A DNA stretch of 18,439 nt from positions 1 to 18,439 of the forward strand of contig JAHFKB010000019.1 of assembly GCA_023245565.1 (NCBI GenBank), in the 5' to 3' direction. Both the position numbers and the translations under genes were made by a program. This DNA is from an archaeon (GTDB lineage: Archaea > Nanobdellota > Nanobdellia > SCGC-AAA011-G17 > GW2011-AR18). The notes beneath the pieces were generated by a model that worked only from the letters and a program-made list of their open reading frames with translations, was not told the DNA's origin and did not search any database. Below are positions 9,594 to 16,312 of this stretch, in pieces (position 1 is the first letter of the stretch; each line of letters begins with the position of its first letter).

Positions 9594-9746
9594 TTAAGAT
9601 TTAAACATTTTTCTAGCAACAATAACAGATAAAGTAATTAAAATTACAATAAATAAAATTCCAATAAATTCTCTAAAAAATATTAAACTAAATATTATAG
9701 AGATAATTAAACAAAAAAGAATTAAAAAACTAAATAATTTATTCAT
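9594..9746 (-). CDS. Small two-helix membrane protein, coupled to cdc48
   Basis: This 50-residue ORF starts MNKLFSFLILFC and ends VARKMFKS before TAA. It encodes two hydrophobic stretches (about residues 4-23 and 27-44) separated by a short FREF turn, with Lys and Arg at both ends. That is the composition of a helical hairpin membrane protein, not random AT-rich DNA. Its ATG lies one base after the cdc48 stop (TAAaATG), and GGGA sits five bases upstream as a possible ribosome site, so translation is probably coupled to cdc48. It is the last gene of the minus-strand run regulator-cdc48-this gene. I do not recognise a family. A membrane partner or adaptor for the CDC48 unfoldase is a guess from position only. 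Confidence 0.6.
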   Translation of the reverse strand: MNKLFSFLILFCLIISIIFSLIFFREFIGILFIVILITLSVIVARKMFKS

Positions 9747-9747
9747 T

Positions 9748-12700
9748 TTATCCCATATAAGTTAAATGATCTTTTTCTCTAATGGCTGCACCTCTTGCAG
9801 TTCTCAAATATTCATCTTCTATTTCTTCATATCTTTTAATGTCTTCACTATTGATAGAAGATTTAACTTTTTTCAAAGCTTCATTAAAATCTTTCATAGT
9901 AACTTGCTTAGTATTAATATCTTTTCTCAATGCAAGTATAGCAGCTTCTCTACATAAAGATTCAACATCAGATCCAACAAAATTAGGAGTTTTCTCTGCA
10001 AGAACTCCTAAATCTACATCTTTAGTTAATGGTATATTTTTAGTATGAATTTTTAAAATTTGTAATCTAGCTTTATCATCTGGTACAGGAATTAACATAA
10101 CTCTATCAAATCTTCCAGGCCTTAGTAATGCAGGATCAATTATATCAGGTCTATTAGTTGCTCCAACAATAATAACTCCATTTAATTCTTGCAACCCATC
10201 AATCTCAGTTAATAATTGATTAACCATTCTCTCAGTTACACCAGAATCTGAAGAACTTCTTCCTCTTCTTGGAGCAATTGCATCTATCTCATCAAAGAAA
10301 ATAATACAAGGACTTGCTTGTCTTGCTTTTTCAAAAACTTTTCTAATTCCTTTTTCACTATTATGTGCAAATATTCCACCAAAACCACCAATAAAATTTT
10401 GTCCATCAGGTACAGATACATCATAAACATAATCTTGTGAAGGTAATTCTTTTATCTCTTTAACCATATCAAAGAATATATCCCCTTGAACTAAATCCCA
10501 GTATTCTTTATAATCTAATTGATCTTTATCAACGTACAATAAAATCTCTTTTAATTTATTTTTTCTAACCATTGAATGATTATTTTTAGGTAAATCTTTT
10601 ATTACCATATTGTACAATTCACCTGATAATGGAATAACTTCATCTACATGCCATTTTTGATTAGATAAAATATAACTTATTCTATCATTTCTCAATCTAT
10701 CAATAAAACCAATTTCTTTAAATCTTTCAAAATTTTTTATACTAAAAATACCTATTCTATTTGTAATACTTCCAGTTTTCTCCAGCCTTTTATAGCAGGT
10801 TGCTACAATTCCAAAATCAAGTAATAAATATAATAAATCATTAGCAAGTTTTTCACTAATTGTACCTGCTTCAATAGCCAAACAACCATTCTTTTTTATA
10901 CATCCTGAACCATCGCCACTAAAGTAACCCTGTAAAAATTTAGCTTTTGATTCTTTATCTAAAGTAAATAAAATAGTAGGAATAGATTTATTTTCAGCAC
11001 CTTCAGATAAAGATAAAATATTAGTAAAGACTTTTTGTAAGAATAAAGAATTAATAGTCATACAATTTTTCATTTTAGAATATGTAAACCCATATTTATT
11101 ACAAATTTTATGCATTTTATTTCTTATTTCTTTATTTTGATTATGTATTCTGATTGTATATCCATTAAAATCTCCTTCTGCGACCCATACCCCAATTAAA
11201 TTCCACAAATCAGAATCAATTTTAAAGATACAATCATAACTATGAATACTATTCTTTAGTTTTATCTTTATTTCATTATAATCTAAAGCCAATTTAGCTT
11301 CATTAATTAAATTATTAAATTTTATAATAGATATTGGCAGGTTTTTGCCTATGGCATCTGATAAGACTTTCTTTGTAATTCCCAATATATTGGCTGTCTT
11401 ATCCAAACCTAAAATCATTCTAGCACGAAATACATAATCAGAAACATTAGCAACAAAAATATTTCCATCGTTTTTAAAATAAGAATATAAATTAAATTCC
11501 TTTAAAGATTCTCTAGGTAAATTTAAATTTTTAGGAACTGCAATATAACTTTCTCCAGAAATTAGGTGGCTTGTAGGAATATCTCCAAATTTTCCATTAA
11601 TAAAAGAAAATAAAGAGTGATGATCTGTAACTTTAATTTTTCTTCCTGTTCTTGTTGTTATTTCAAATAATTTACCTGTTAAAGGATGTTTAATAAAATC
11701 AGAAATCTTTGTAAATACTACTTTCTTATCTTTATCAAAAGCAAGAACATCAACATCAAGTTTTTTTTCAACTATTTCTCCAATTTTTATTCTTTTTACA
11801 ATGCTATTTTCTCTTACTATTAATTCTTCATCATAAGGCAAACTTTCACCAACAAATTTATTTAATAATTCTGGACCATTAACTAAAATAAAATTAGCTT
11901 CACTCTCATTAGCAACAGCTCTAGCAAGTAAAGTTTTTCCAGTTCCAGGAGGACCATATAATAATACACCCTTAGGAGCTTTCACACCTAAATTTTTAAA
12001 TACATCAGGATTTTTTAAAGGCCATTCAACAACTTCCTTTAATTCTTGTTTAGTCTCAGCTAATCCACCAATATCTTCCCAAGTAGTATTTGGTCTCTCA
12101 ATAAATACTTCTCTTAAAGCAGTAGGTCTTATATATTTTAAAGCCTCCATAAAGTCAGCCATTTTAATTTCTAATTTTTCTAAAAATTCAGCAGGTATTG
12201 GTTCATCTTTTTTATATTTCATTTCTGGCAATAATCTTCTTAAAACAACCATAGCAGCTTCTTTACAAAGTACTTCCATATCTGCACCAACAAAACCATG
12301 AGTAATTCTAGAAACTTCTTCTAATTTTACATCTTCATTTAATGGCATATTTCTAGTATGAATTTTCAAAATTTGTAATCTGCTTTCTTGTTTAGGAACT
12401 CCAATTTCAACTTCTCTATCAAATCTTCCAGGTCTTCTCAAAGCAGGATCAATACTATTTGGCCTATTAGTTGCTGCAATAACAACAACTTTTCCTCTAT
12501 CTTTTAATCCATCCATAGTTGCAAGTAATTGTGCAACAACTCTTCTTTCAACTTCACCATAACTTTCTTCCCTCTTAGATGCAATTGCATCTATTTCATC
12601 AATAAAAATAATTGAAGGTGCATTTTTCTCAGCTTCTTCAAAAATATCTCTAATTCTTTTTTCAGCTTCACCAACATATTTACTCATACATGCTGGACCA

Positions 12701-13518
12701 TCTAAGTGTATAAAGTGAGCATTAGTTTCATTAGCAACAGCTCTAGCAAGTAAAGTTTTTCCAGTTCCAGGAGGACCATGTAACAATACACCTTTCGGAG
12801 GATCAATGCCTAATTTTTGAAATAATTCAGGATGTTTTAAAGGAAGTTCAACCATTTCTCTTATTTTTTTAACTTCATCTTGTAATCCTCCAATATCTTC
12901 ATAAGTTACATCAACAACTTTTTCTTCTAAAATTTCTACAGCTTTAGGATTTAATATTACTTCAGTATTTTCTGTAACAACAACAGCTTGTTTAGGATCA
13001 GCACTTAATACAATAAATTTTAATCCAGAAAATCCAAAAATTCCCATATCAGGTTCAAAAATATCAAATATATCTTCAAAAGGACCGCCTTCCATTGCTC
13101 TTCTTCTTCTTCTAGTTCCACCAAGAGCAACTTGATCTCCTTTCATTAATGCTCTTCCTAATAATCCTCTTTTAAAAATAATTGAATCTGCTTGAATAGT
13201 AACTCCTTTTTGTGAAGGAGCAATAGTTATGCTTCTAGCTTCTTTAACTTCAGCTCTTCTAATTTTAACAAACTCACCCAGACTAGTTTTAGCATTTCTT
13301 CTTAAAATTCCATCCATTCTAATAACAGCTTGTCCAACATCAGTAGGATAAGCTCTGTCAACAATACCAACAGTCTTTCTTGCACCTTCAATTTCTAAAA
13401 TATCTCCAGGCCTTACACCTATATCTCTCATAGTTTGACTGTCTATTCTAACTACACCTTTGTAAGCTTCTTCTTGTAAAGCTTCCATAACTTTTAATTT
13501 AGTTTCTTGTTTATCCAT
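9748..13518 (-). CDS. cdc48: CDC48/VCP (p97-like) AAA+ ATPase interrupted by an intein
   Basis: This is a hexameric ATP-driven unfoldase that extracts and unfolds proteins for degradation or remodelling in the cytoplasm. The 1256-residue product includes a 495-residue intein (559-1053); the spliced protein would be 761 residues, normal for archaeal CDC48/VAT. The N-domain covers about 1-190. D1 has Walker A GPPGTGKT (248-255), Walker B IIFIDE (303-308), sensor N351 and Arg fingers in RRPGRFDR (361-368). D2 has Walker A at 522-529, Walker B IIFFDE (1072-1077) and LLRPGRFDR. D1 reads KYVGEAEKRIR at the site where D2 reads KFVGE/SEKGIR around the intein. GAAGGA six bases before the ATG is a Shine-Dalgarno match. 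The C-terminus ends LTYMG, so no clean HbYX proteasome-docking motif. It is preceded by an AbrB-type regulator gene 16 bases upstream and followed by a coupled small membrane gene. Confidence 0.96.
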   Translation of the reverse strand: MDKQETKLKVMEALQEEAYKGVVRIDSQTMRDIGVRPGDILEIEGARKTVGIVDRAYPTDVGQAVIRMDGILRRNAKTSLGEFVKIRRAEVKEARSITIAPSQKGVTIQADSIIFKRGLLGRALMKGDQVALGGTRRRRRAMEGGPFEDIFDIFEPDMGIFGFSGLKFIVLSADPKQAVVVTENTEVILNPKAVEILEEKVVDVTYEDIGGLQDEVKKIREMVELPLKHPELFQKLGIDPPKGVLLHGPPGTGKTLLARAVANETNAHFIHLDGPACMSKYVGEAEKRIRDIFEEAEKNAPSIIFIDEIDAIASKREESYGEVERRVVAQLLATMDGLKDRGKVVVIAATNRPNSIDPALRRPGRFDREVEIGVPKQESRLQILKIHTRNMPLNEDVKLEEVSRITHGFVGADMEVLCKEAAMVVLRRLLPEMKYKKDEPIPAEFLEKLEIKMADFMEALKYIRPTALREVFIERPNTTWEDIGGLAETKQELKEVVEWPLKNPDVFKNLGVKAPKGVLLYGPPGTGKTLLARAVANESEANFILVNGPELLNKFVGESLPYDEELIVRENSIVKRIKIGEIVEKKLDVDVLAFDKDKKVVFTKISDFIKHPLTGKLFEITTRTGRKIKVTDHHSLFSFINGKFGDIPTSHLISGESYIAVPKNLNLPRESLKEFNLYSYFKNDGNIFVANVSDYVFRARMILGLDKTANILGITKKVLSDAIGKNLPISIIKFNNLINEAKLALDYNEIKIKLKNSIHSYDCIFKIDSDLWNLIGVWVAEGDFNGYTIRIHNQNKEIRNKMHKICNKYGFTYSKMKNCMTINSLFLQKVFTNILSLSEGAENKSIPTILFTLDKESKAKFLQGYFSGDGSGCIKKNGCLAIEAGTISEKLANDLLYLLLDFGIVATCYKRLEKTGSITNRIGIFSIKNFERFKEIGFIDRLRNDRISYILSNQKWHVDEVIPLSGELYNMVIKDLPKNNHSMVRKNKLKEILLYVDKDQLDYKEYWDLVQGDIFFDMVKEIKELPSQDYVYDVSVPDGQNFIGGFGGIFAHNSEKGIRKVFEKARQASPCIIFFDEIDAIAPRRGRSSSDSGVTERMVNQLLTEIDGLQELNGVIIVGATNRPDIIDPALLRPGRFDRVMLIPVPDDKARLQILKIHTKNIPLTKDVDLGVLAEKTPNFVGSDVESLCREAAILALRKDINTKQVTMKDFNEALKKVKSSINSEDIKRYEEIEDEYLRTARGAAIREKDHLTYMG
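10360..11844 (-). other. LAGLIDADG homing-endonuclease intein in CDC48 D2
   Basis: This 495-residue protein intron occupies residues 559-1053 of the cdc48 product. It starts with Ser (SLPYDEELIV, block A) and ends IFAHN, with Ser as the +1 extein residue, so all splice-junction residues expected of a class 1 intein are present. Block B is KVTDHHSLF (TxxH at 631-634) and block F is VYDVSVPDGQNF. Two LAGLIDADG motifs retain their acidic residues: LIGVWVAEGDF (E781) and FLQGYFSGDGS (D869), with the supporting KSIP motif just before the second. A helix-turn-helix-like stretch lies at about 698-735 (TANILGITKKVLSDAIG). The intein sits between KFVGE and SEKGIR, directly after D2 pore loop 1 and between Walker A and Walker B. 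Intact motifs suggest both splicing and homing are functional. Confidence 0.95.
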
Positions 13519-13534
13519 TCAAAATCCTTCTAAG
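13519..13534 (-). promoter_or_regulatory. Shine-Dalgarno site for cdc48
   Basis: On the minus strand the 16-base spacer after the regulator gene reads cttagaaggattttga before the cdc48 ATG. GAAGGA lies six bases from the start, a good match to the archaeal 16S tail. This supports internal initiation within a polycistronic message starting at the regulator gene. Confidence 0.5.
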
Positions 13535-13894
13535 TTAATGTTTCTTATAAACTTTTCCTCCAATAAAAAACATGCTTATCTTTCCAGGTCCATCTAAATT
13601 TAATTTCACTAAATCATTAAGTTCTCTCTCAAATTCTCTATGAAAATCAATTAATTCTTTAGGAATAGAAACACAAAAACTATTTCCAACCATTCTTAAT
13701 TTAACATTGAAATCTCTTGCCTTTAATACTTTGAAATCTTCATATTCTTTTAAATCTCCAGGATGATAAATTACTTTACTACATCTAGGACATTCTAAAA
13801 TTCTTAATTCAAATCCATCTTTAATAACATAATTTTTTCTAGTGTCAATACCACAATCACTACACAATACTCTTTGATCAAATATGTCTTGCAT
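13535..13894 (-). CDS. Zinc-ribbon / AbrB-fold (SpoVT-AbrB-like) DNA-binding regulator
   Basis: The 119-residue protein begins MQDIFDQRVLCSDCG. It has an N-terminal zinc ribbon (CSDC at residues 11-14, CPRC at 35-38) and a C-terminal swapped-hairpin AbrB-like segment with the family hallmark NVKLRMVGNSFCVSIPKEL (about 63-81). That supports a dimeric DNA-binding protein. A longer frame exists up to 14128, but its extra part is Leu-rich antisense of the divergent gene and runs across that gene's promoter, so the ATG at 13894 is chosen; it also fits a TATA box 35 bases upstream. It is the first gene of a likely operon with cdc48 (16-base gap). Two GTATAC sites around its transcript start suggest it represses itself. 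The AbrB fold is also used by antitoxins, but no toxin gene adjoins it. Confidence 0.8.
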   Translation of the reverse strand: MQDIFDQRVLCSDCGIDTRKNYVIKDGFELRILECPRCSKVIYHPGDLKEYEDFKVLKARDFNVKLRMVGNSFCVSIPKELIDFHREFERELNDLVKLNLDGPGKISMFFIGGKVYKKH

Positions 13895-13936
13895 TTTAGT
13901 ATACACAGTATATGTATACAGAAAATATATAAAGTT
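13895..13936 (-). promoter_or_regulatory. Promoter and candidate operator of the AbrB-type regulator operon
   Basis: On the minus strand a TATA box (ctttatatattt, 13924-13934) lies 35 bases ahead of the ATG. Downstream are two copies of the palindrome GTATAC at 13914-13919 and 13899-13904, 15 bases apart start to start. They flank the expected transcript start about 25 bases from the TATA box. Sites here would block polymerase entry, the usual arrangement of archaeal repressor operators. Binding by the adjacent regulator is inferred. Confidence 0.5.
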
Positions 13937-13950
13937 TATGATTTTATGAG

Positions 13951-13964
13951 AAATTTTATAAACT
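13951..13964 (+). promoter_or_regulatory. TATA box of the plus-strand unknown gene
   Basis: The sequence tttataaa at 13955-13962 is centred 25-26 bases before the ATG at 13984, the spacing expected for a leaderless archaeal transcript; no Shine-Dalgarno is present. Its right half forms ataaact (13958-13964), an inverted copy of agtttat (13933-13939) next to the opposing TATA box, so one protein could cover both promoters. Confidence 0.5.
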
Positions 13965-13983
13965 AACAAGTAGCAACAAATTA

Positions 13984-14448
13984 ATGGTAAAATCCTTAGA
14001 AGATTTATTAAGAGAAAAATTTGCTGAAGAATTAGACTTAGATGAAAGTAAAAAAGCAATAACAGAAGTAATTGAAGTATATTTAGAAGAATGCCCATTA
14101 GTAACAAGTTCAGAAATAATTTGTGCAATTAGAAATATAAATGATGAAGGATATAAAGTTAAAAATTTATCTAGACCAGGTGGTTATTATTCTTCTTTAA
14201 GACCAGAAAAAAATGAGTATATAAAAAATTCTAAAATTATAAAACTAAGTCATATAGGAGAAGCTATTGCTCTTGCCTCAAAATTAAATCCTAGAGATAA
14301 AATCACAGTAAACTTTCTAGGTCAAAATCGAAGAGGTACTAAAAGAATTAATGTTTTTTATAAAGATGAAACATTACTAATAAATTACATAATAAAAAGA
14401 ACAAGATTAGTTGAAGTTACATATAGTTATGAATTTATAGATAAATAA
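13984..14448 (+). CDS. Unknown 154-residue protein
   Basis: I do not recognise this family. The 154-residue protein starts MVKSLEDLLREKFAEELDL and is predicted helical and acidic for about 50 residues. A helix-rich segment ITEVIEVYLEECPLVTSSEI, then ICAIRNINDEGYKV, resembles a winged-helix or other small helical domain. The C-terminal half has alternating hydrophobic strands (KITVNFLG, RINVFYK, RLVEVTYSY). There is no membrane segment or signal peptide, so it is probably cytoplasmic. The ATG at 13984 fits a TATA box 26 bases upstream. It diverges from the AbrB-type regulator gene, and their promoters are only about 25 bases apart, so the regulator could also control this gene. The codon pattern and AT-rich composition match the neighbours. 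Confidence 0.7.
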   Translation: MVKSLEDLLREKFAEELDLDESKKAITEVIEVYLEECPLVTSSEIICAIRNINDEGYKVKNLSRPGGYYSSLRPEKNEYIKNSKIIKLSHIGEAIALASKLNPRDKITVNFLGQNRRGTKRINVFYKDETLLINYIIKRTRLVEVTYSYEFIDK

Positions 14449-14479
14449 AACAATTAATAAAATTACAAGAGTTAGAAAA

Positions 14480-14638
14480 ATGTTAGATGATGAGCATGTA
14501 AGAAAACAAGGAACAATAGTTAAAAATTTCTTAACACAAAACTATAATGGAAAAGAAAGAAGTAATTTAGATGAATTAATATTAGATGAAATAGTAAAAG
14601 ATGCTGGAAATCAACTTTATGTTTACTTGCAGCAATAG
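14480..14638 (+). pseudogene. Truncated ORF fused out of frame to the radB-like copy
   Basis: Starting from the ATG at 14480, 43 codons look like real coding sequence (MLDDEHVRKQGTIVKNF, then ERSNLDELILDEIVKDAG). At base 14608 the sequence switches abruptly to the internal part of the radB-like gene in another frame. Nine more codons (ending YLQQ) are then read before TAG at 14636-14638. The product is unrecognised, acidic and helical. The most likely explanation is that this is the 5' part of a gene whose remainder was removed when the radB-like segment was joined here. It could still be translated as a 52-residue peptide. Confidence 0.45.
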
Positions 14639-15074
14639 AACAAGCATTAAATAATAAAAAAGTATTATTTCTAGATACAGAAGAAAATTTCTCATTAGAA
14701 AGATTTGAACAATTATTAAATAATAAAAATAAAGAATGTATAAAAAACATATTAATTCTAAAAGTAAAGAATTTTAATATACAACATCAACAAGTGAAAA
14801 ACTTAGAAGAAGTAAAAAATATTTCATTAATTGTCATAGATTCAATAACTCACCATTATAGAAGATTATATAGCAGAGAGCCAGAATTAGCTAAGGGAAT
14901 GTTAGGTAAACAATTAAGTATTTTAAATAAAATCTCAAAAAAGATCCCAATATTAATAACATCTCAGGTATATTCAAATATGAATAATGATGTACAAGCT
15001 GTAGGAAAAGATATTTTAATTAAATTCTCAAAAACAATTATAAAATTAGAGAAAAATCCAAGAAAAATAATTAA
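14608..15074 (+). repeat. 467-base perfect direct repeat, copy 1
   Basis: Line-by-line comparison shows these bases equal 16400-16866 with no mismatch seen. The repeat begins at the Walker A lysine codon of the radB-like gene and ends at the codon pair for Ile-Asn, where aat in this copy differs from aac in the other. The two copies have a constant offset of 1792 bases and enclose the 175-residue gene, the cupredoxin gene and the membrane protein remnant. Confidence 0.9.
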
Positions 15075-15138
15075 TGAAACAAACAAAAAAAATTCTAATT
15101 TTGAAATAACTAACGAAGGAATAAAGATATTGCATTAA
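14608..15138 (+). pseudogene. Headless copy of the radB-like gene
   Basis: From 14608 the DNA matches the intact gene at 16400 onward. The first 467 bases (to 15074) appear identical, and the last 64 differ at scattered positions (protein tail NSNFEITNEGIKILH against ECKFEIINEGIKIK). Everything before the Walker A lysine codon is missing, including the first 29 residues and the GxxGxG part of the phosphate loop, so ATP binding by this copy should be lost. The reading frame remains open to TAA at 15136-15138 with no internal stops. The only usable start inside is GTG at 14794, which would yield a 114-residue C-terminal fragment. The perfect identity implies recent duplication or gene conversion. 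Confidence 0.8.
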
Positions 15139-15205
15139 AAGTTATAATAGAACAATTATTTAATAGTCTCAATAAGTTTAATAATTATTTAAAAATAAAT
15201 ACTAT

Positions 15206-15733
15206 ATGATAAACCCATTTATTGTAAGAGATATTGATTCTTATGAAGAAGCAGGTTTATTATATAATTTAACTAAAAAAGATTTATTTTTATTAGAGAA
15301 AATAACTGCTTGGGGATCACCAGAAAATGCTGAATTAGGAGGAGAAGCTAATTTAAGAAGAGAATTTCAGAGCATAATAAATCAAGGTTTTTGTCTTGAG
15401 TGGATTTTTAATTATAAAGTAATGGGTGTGGAATATTTAAATGAGTGTAGATATAAAGAAGATATTAATGTCCAATTAGAAACAAATTCATATCAATTTA
15501 TATTAACAGAACCATTAAATCAAAAAAGAGAAGATCGTAATATTATTGGGGGTTTAAGATTTAATGGTAAAAATGGAAAAGTTGAAATAAGAAAGGATTT
15601 TAAACATCCAAAAAATAACTTAACTGGAAGACTTTTAGATATTCAATCTATAAATAGAAGTAAAATATATTTACCACACTTACTTATTATAGAAATGGTT
15701 AAAACTTATGTAGAATTAGATAAAAAAGTATAA
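15206..15733 (+). CDS. Unknown 175-residue protein
   Basis: I do not recognise this family. The 175-residue protein starts MINPFIVRDIDSYEEAG and has no signal peptide or membrane segment. It looks like an alpha/beta cytoplasmic protein: a helical N-terminus (YEEAGLLYNLTKKDLFLLEK), a central strand-rich part (WIFNYKVMGVEYLN, then VQLETNSYQFIL), a basic loop (NQKREDRNIIGG), paired strands (LRFNGKNGKVEIRKDF) and a final amphipathic helix (LPHLLIIEMVKTYVEL). Conserved-looking charged residues and a GG turn do not amount to a motif I can name. The ATG at 15206 has AT-rich promoter-like sequence upstream (gtttaataattattt) and no Shine-Dalgarno. It lies between the two radB-like copies and ends 24 bases before the cupredoxin gene, which has its own TATA box. 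Confidence 0.7.
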   Translation: MINPFIVRDIDSYEEAGLLYNLTKKDLFLLEKITAWGSPENAELGGEANLRREFQSIINQGFCLEWIFNYKVMGVEYLNECRYKEDINVQLETNSYQFILTEPLNQKREDRNIIGGLRFNGKNGKVEIRKDFKHPKNNLTGRLLDIQSINRSKIYLPHLLIIEMVKTYVELDKKV

Positions 15734-15736
15734 ATA
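15729..15736 (+). promoter_or_regulatory. TATA box of the cupredoxin gene
   Basis: TATAAATA is centred 26 bases before the ATG at 15758 and overlaps the stop codon of the preceding gene. The spacing predicts a leaderless transcript, so the cupredoxin gene can be expressed independently of its upstream neighbour. Confidence 0.55.
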
Positions 15737-15757
15737 CTTATATTTCTATAAAAATAT

Positions 15758-16117
15758 ATGAAAAAGAGTTTATTGGTTCTAGTTGTTATTGTTTTAATTC
15801 TAATTGGAATATCTAGTTATATTTTTACTCAGAATAAGCAAGAAAGTTCCAAGGTTATAAATCTAGATTCTAACAAAATAATAATAAACAATTTTGCTTT
15901 TTCAGAACAAGTAATAAATATTAAAGTTAATGATAAAGTAACTTGGACAAATAAAGACATAGCACAACATACAATAACTTCAGATTCTGGATCAGAATTA
16001 AACTCTGAAAGATTATCTCAAGATCAAAGTTACTCACATACATTTAATACTCCTGGAATATATTATTATCATTGTGATTTACATCTGGGTATGAAAGGAA
16101 AAATTATAGTTTCTTAA
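15758..16117 (+). CDS. Membrane-anchored cupredoxin (plastocyanin/amicyanin-like blue copper protein)
   Basis: This is a small type 1 copper electron carrier predicted to sit on the outer face of the membrane. Residues 4-23 form one hydrophobic helix (LLVLVVIVLILIGISSYIF region) with a positive N-terminus and no lipobox Cys, so it is an uncleaved anchor or signal. The cupredoxin domain runs about 36-119. The four copper ligands are visible: H71 (AQHTITS), C106, H109 and M112 in YHCDLHLGM, giving the C-x2-H-x2-M spacing of amicyanin-like and halocyanin-like proteins. Strand motifs such as VTWTNKD and SHTFNTPGIYYYHC are typical. The 119-residue length is normal for a single-domain, anchored form. 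Redox partners are not in the window. Confidence 0.92.
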   Translation: MKKSLLVLVVIVLILIGISSYIFTQNKQESSKVINLDSNKIIINNFAFSEQVINIKVNDKVTWTNKDIAQHTITSDSGSELNSERLSQDQSYSHTFNTPGIYYYHCDLHLGMKGKIIVS

Positions 16118-16283
16118 AAATCTTAAGATCTGCTATTTCTAATCCTAAATAAAATACAAGTGAATGAAAAAACCACCATAATATAGGGCTTAAAGTAAAA
16201 CCAAATATTACAAATGGTGGAGGAGAATATCTTGCTTCAATTCCTAACCACTGGACAAGACCAGAATAAGAAAAAACAAAATA
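16104..16283 (-). pseudogene. 5'-truncated remnant of a membrane protein gene
   Basis: On the minus strand a 59-codon frame reads YFVFSYSGLVQWLG, then PPPFVIFGFTLSPILWWFFH, then SLVFYLGLEIADLKIF and ends KKL before TAA. It has two hydrophobic segments with Trp, Pro and Gly placed as in real membrane proteins, unlike the Lys/Asn-rich noise expected of non-coding sequence here. There is no ATG, GTG or TTG in the frame, and an in-frame stop at 16284-16286 precedes it, so the gene has lost its beginning. Its stop overlaps the 3' end of the cupredoxin gene by 14 bases, the normal convergent style of this genome. The parent family is not recognised. Confidence 0.5.
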
Positions 16284-16312
16284 TTAAAAACATATAATTA
16301 AACCAATTTACT

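Noticed and set aside
9748..9765. HbYX proteasome-docking tail on CDC48
   Set aside because: The C-terminus is LTYMG, where Tyr is third from the end, not the next-to-last residue; the motif does not fit.
9766..10048. Plus-strand frames opposite the end of cdc48
   Set aside because: They are antisense to strongly conserved AAA+ sequence and have low-complexity Ser/Phe/Leu composition.
13895..14128. Longer N-terminus for the AbrB-type regulator
   Set aside because: The added part is Leu-rich antisense of the divergent gene and crosses both promoters; MQDIFDQRVLCSDCG at 13894 is the better start.
13535..14448. Toxin-antitoxin pair formed by the AbrB-type protein and the divergent 154-residue gene
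   Set aside because: The genes are divergent, not cotranscribed, the AbrB-type protein carries a zinc ribbon, and the neighbour shows no toxin motif.
14794..15138. Independent 114-residue gene starting at GTG 14794
   Set aside because: It is the C-terminal part of the truncated radB-like copy; it lacks Walker A and has no start signal of its own.
14480..15138. Programmed frameshift joining the upstream ORF to the radB-like copy
   Set aside because: No slippery heptamer or stem is seen at the junction; a simple deletion or recombination fusion explains the frame change.
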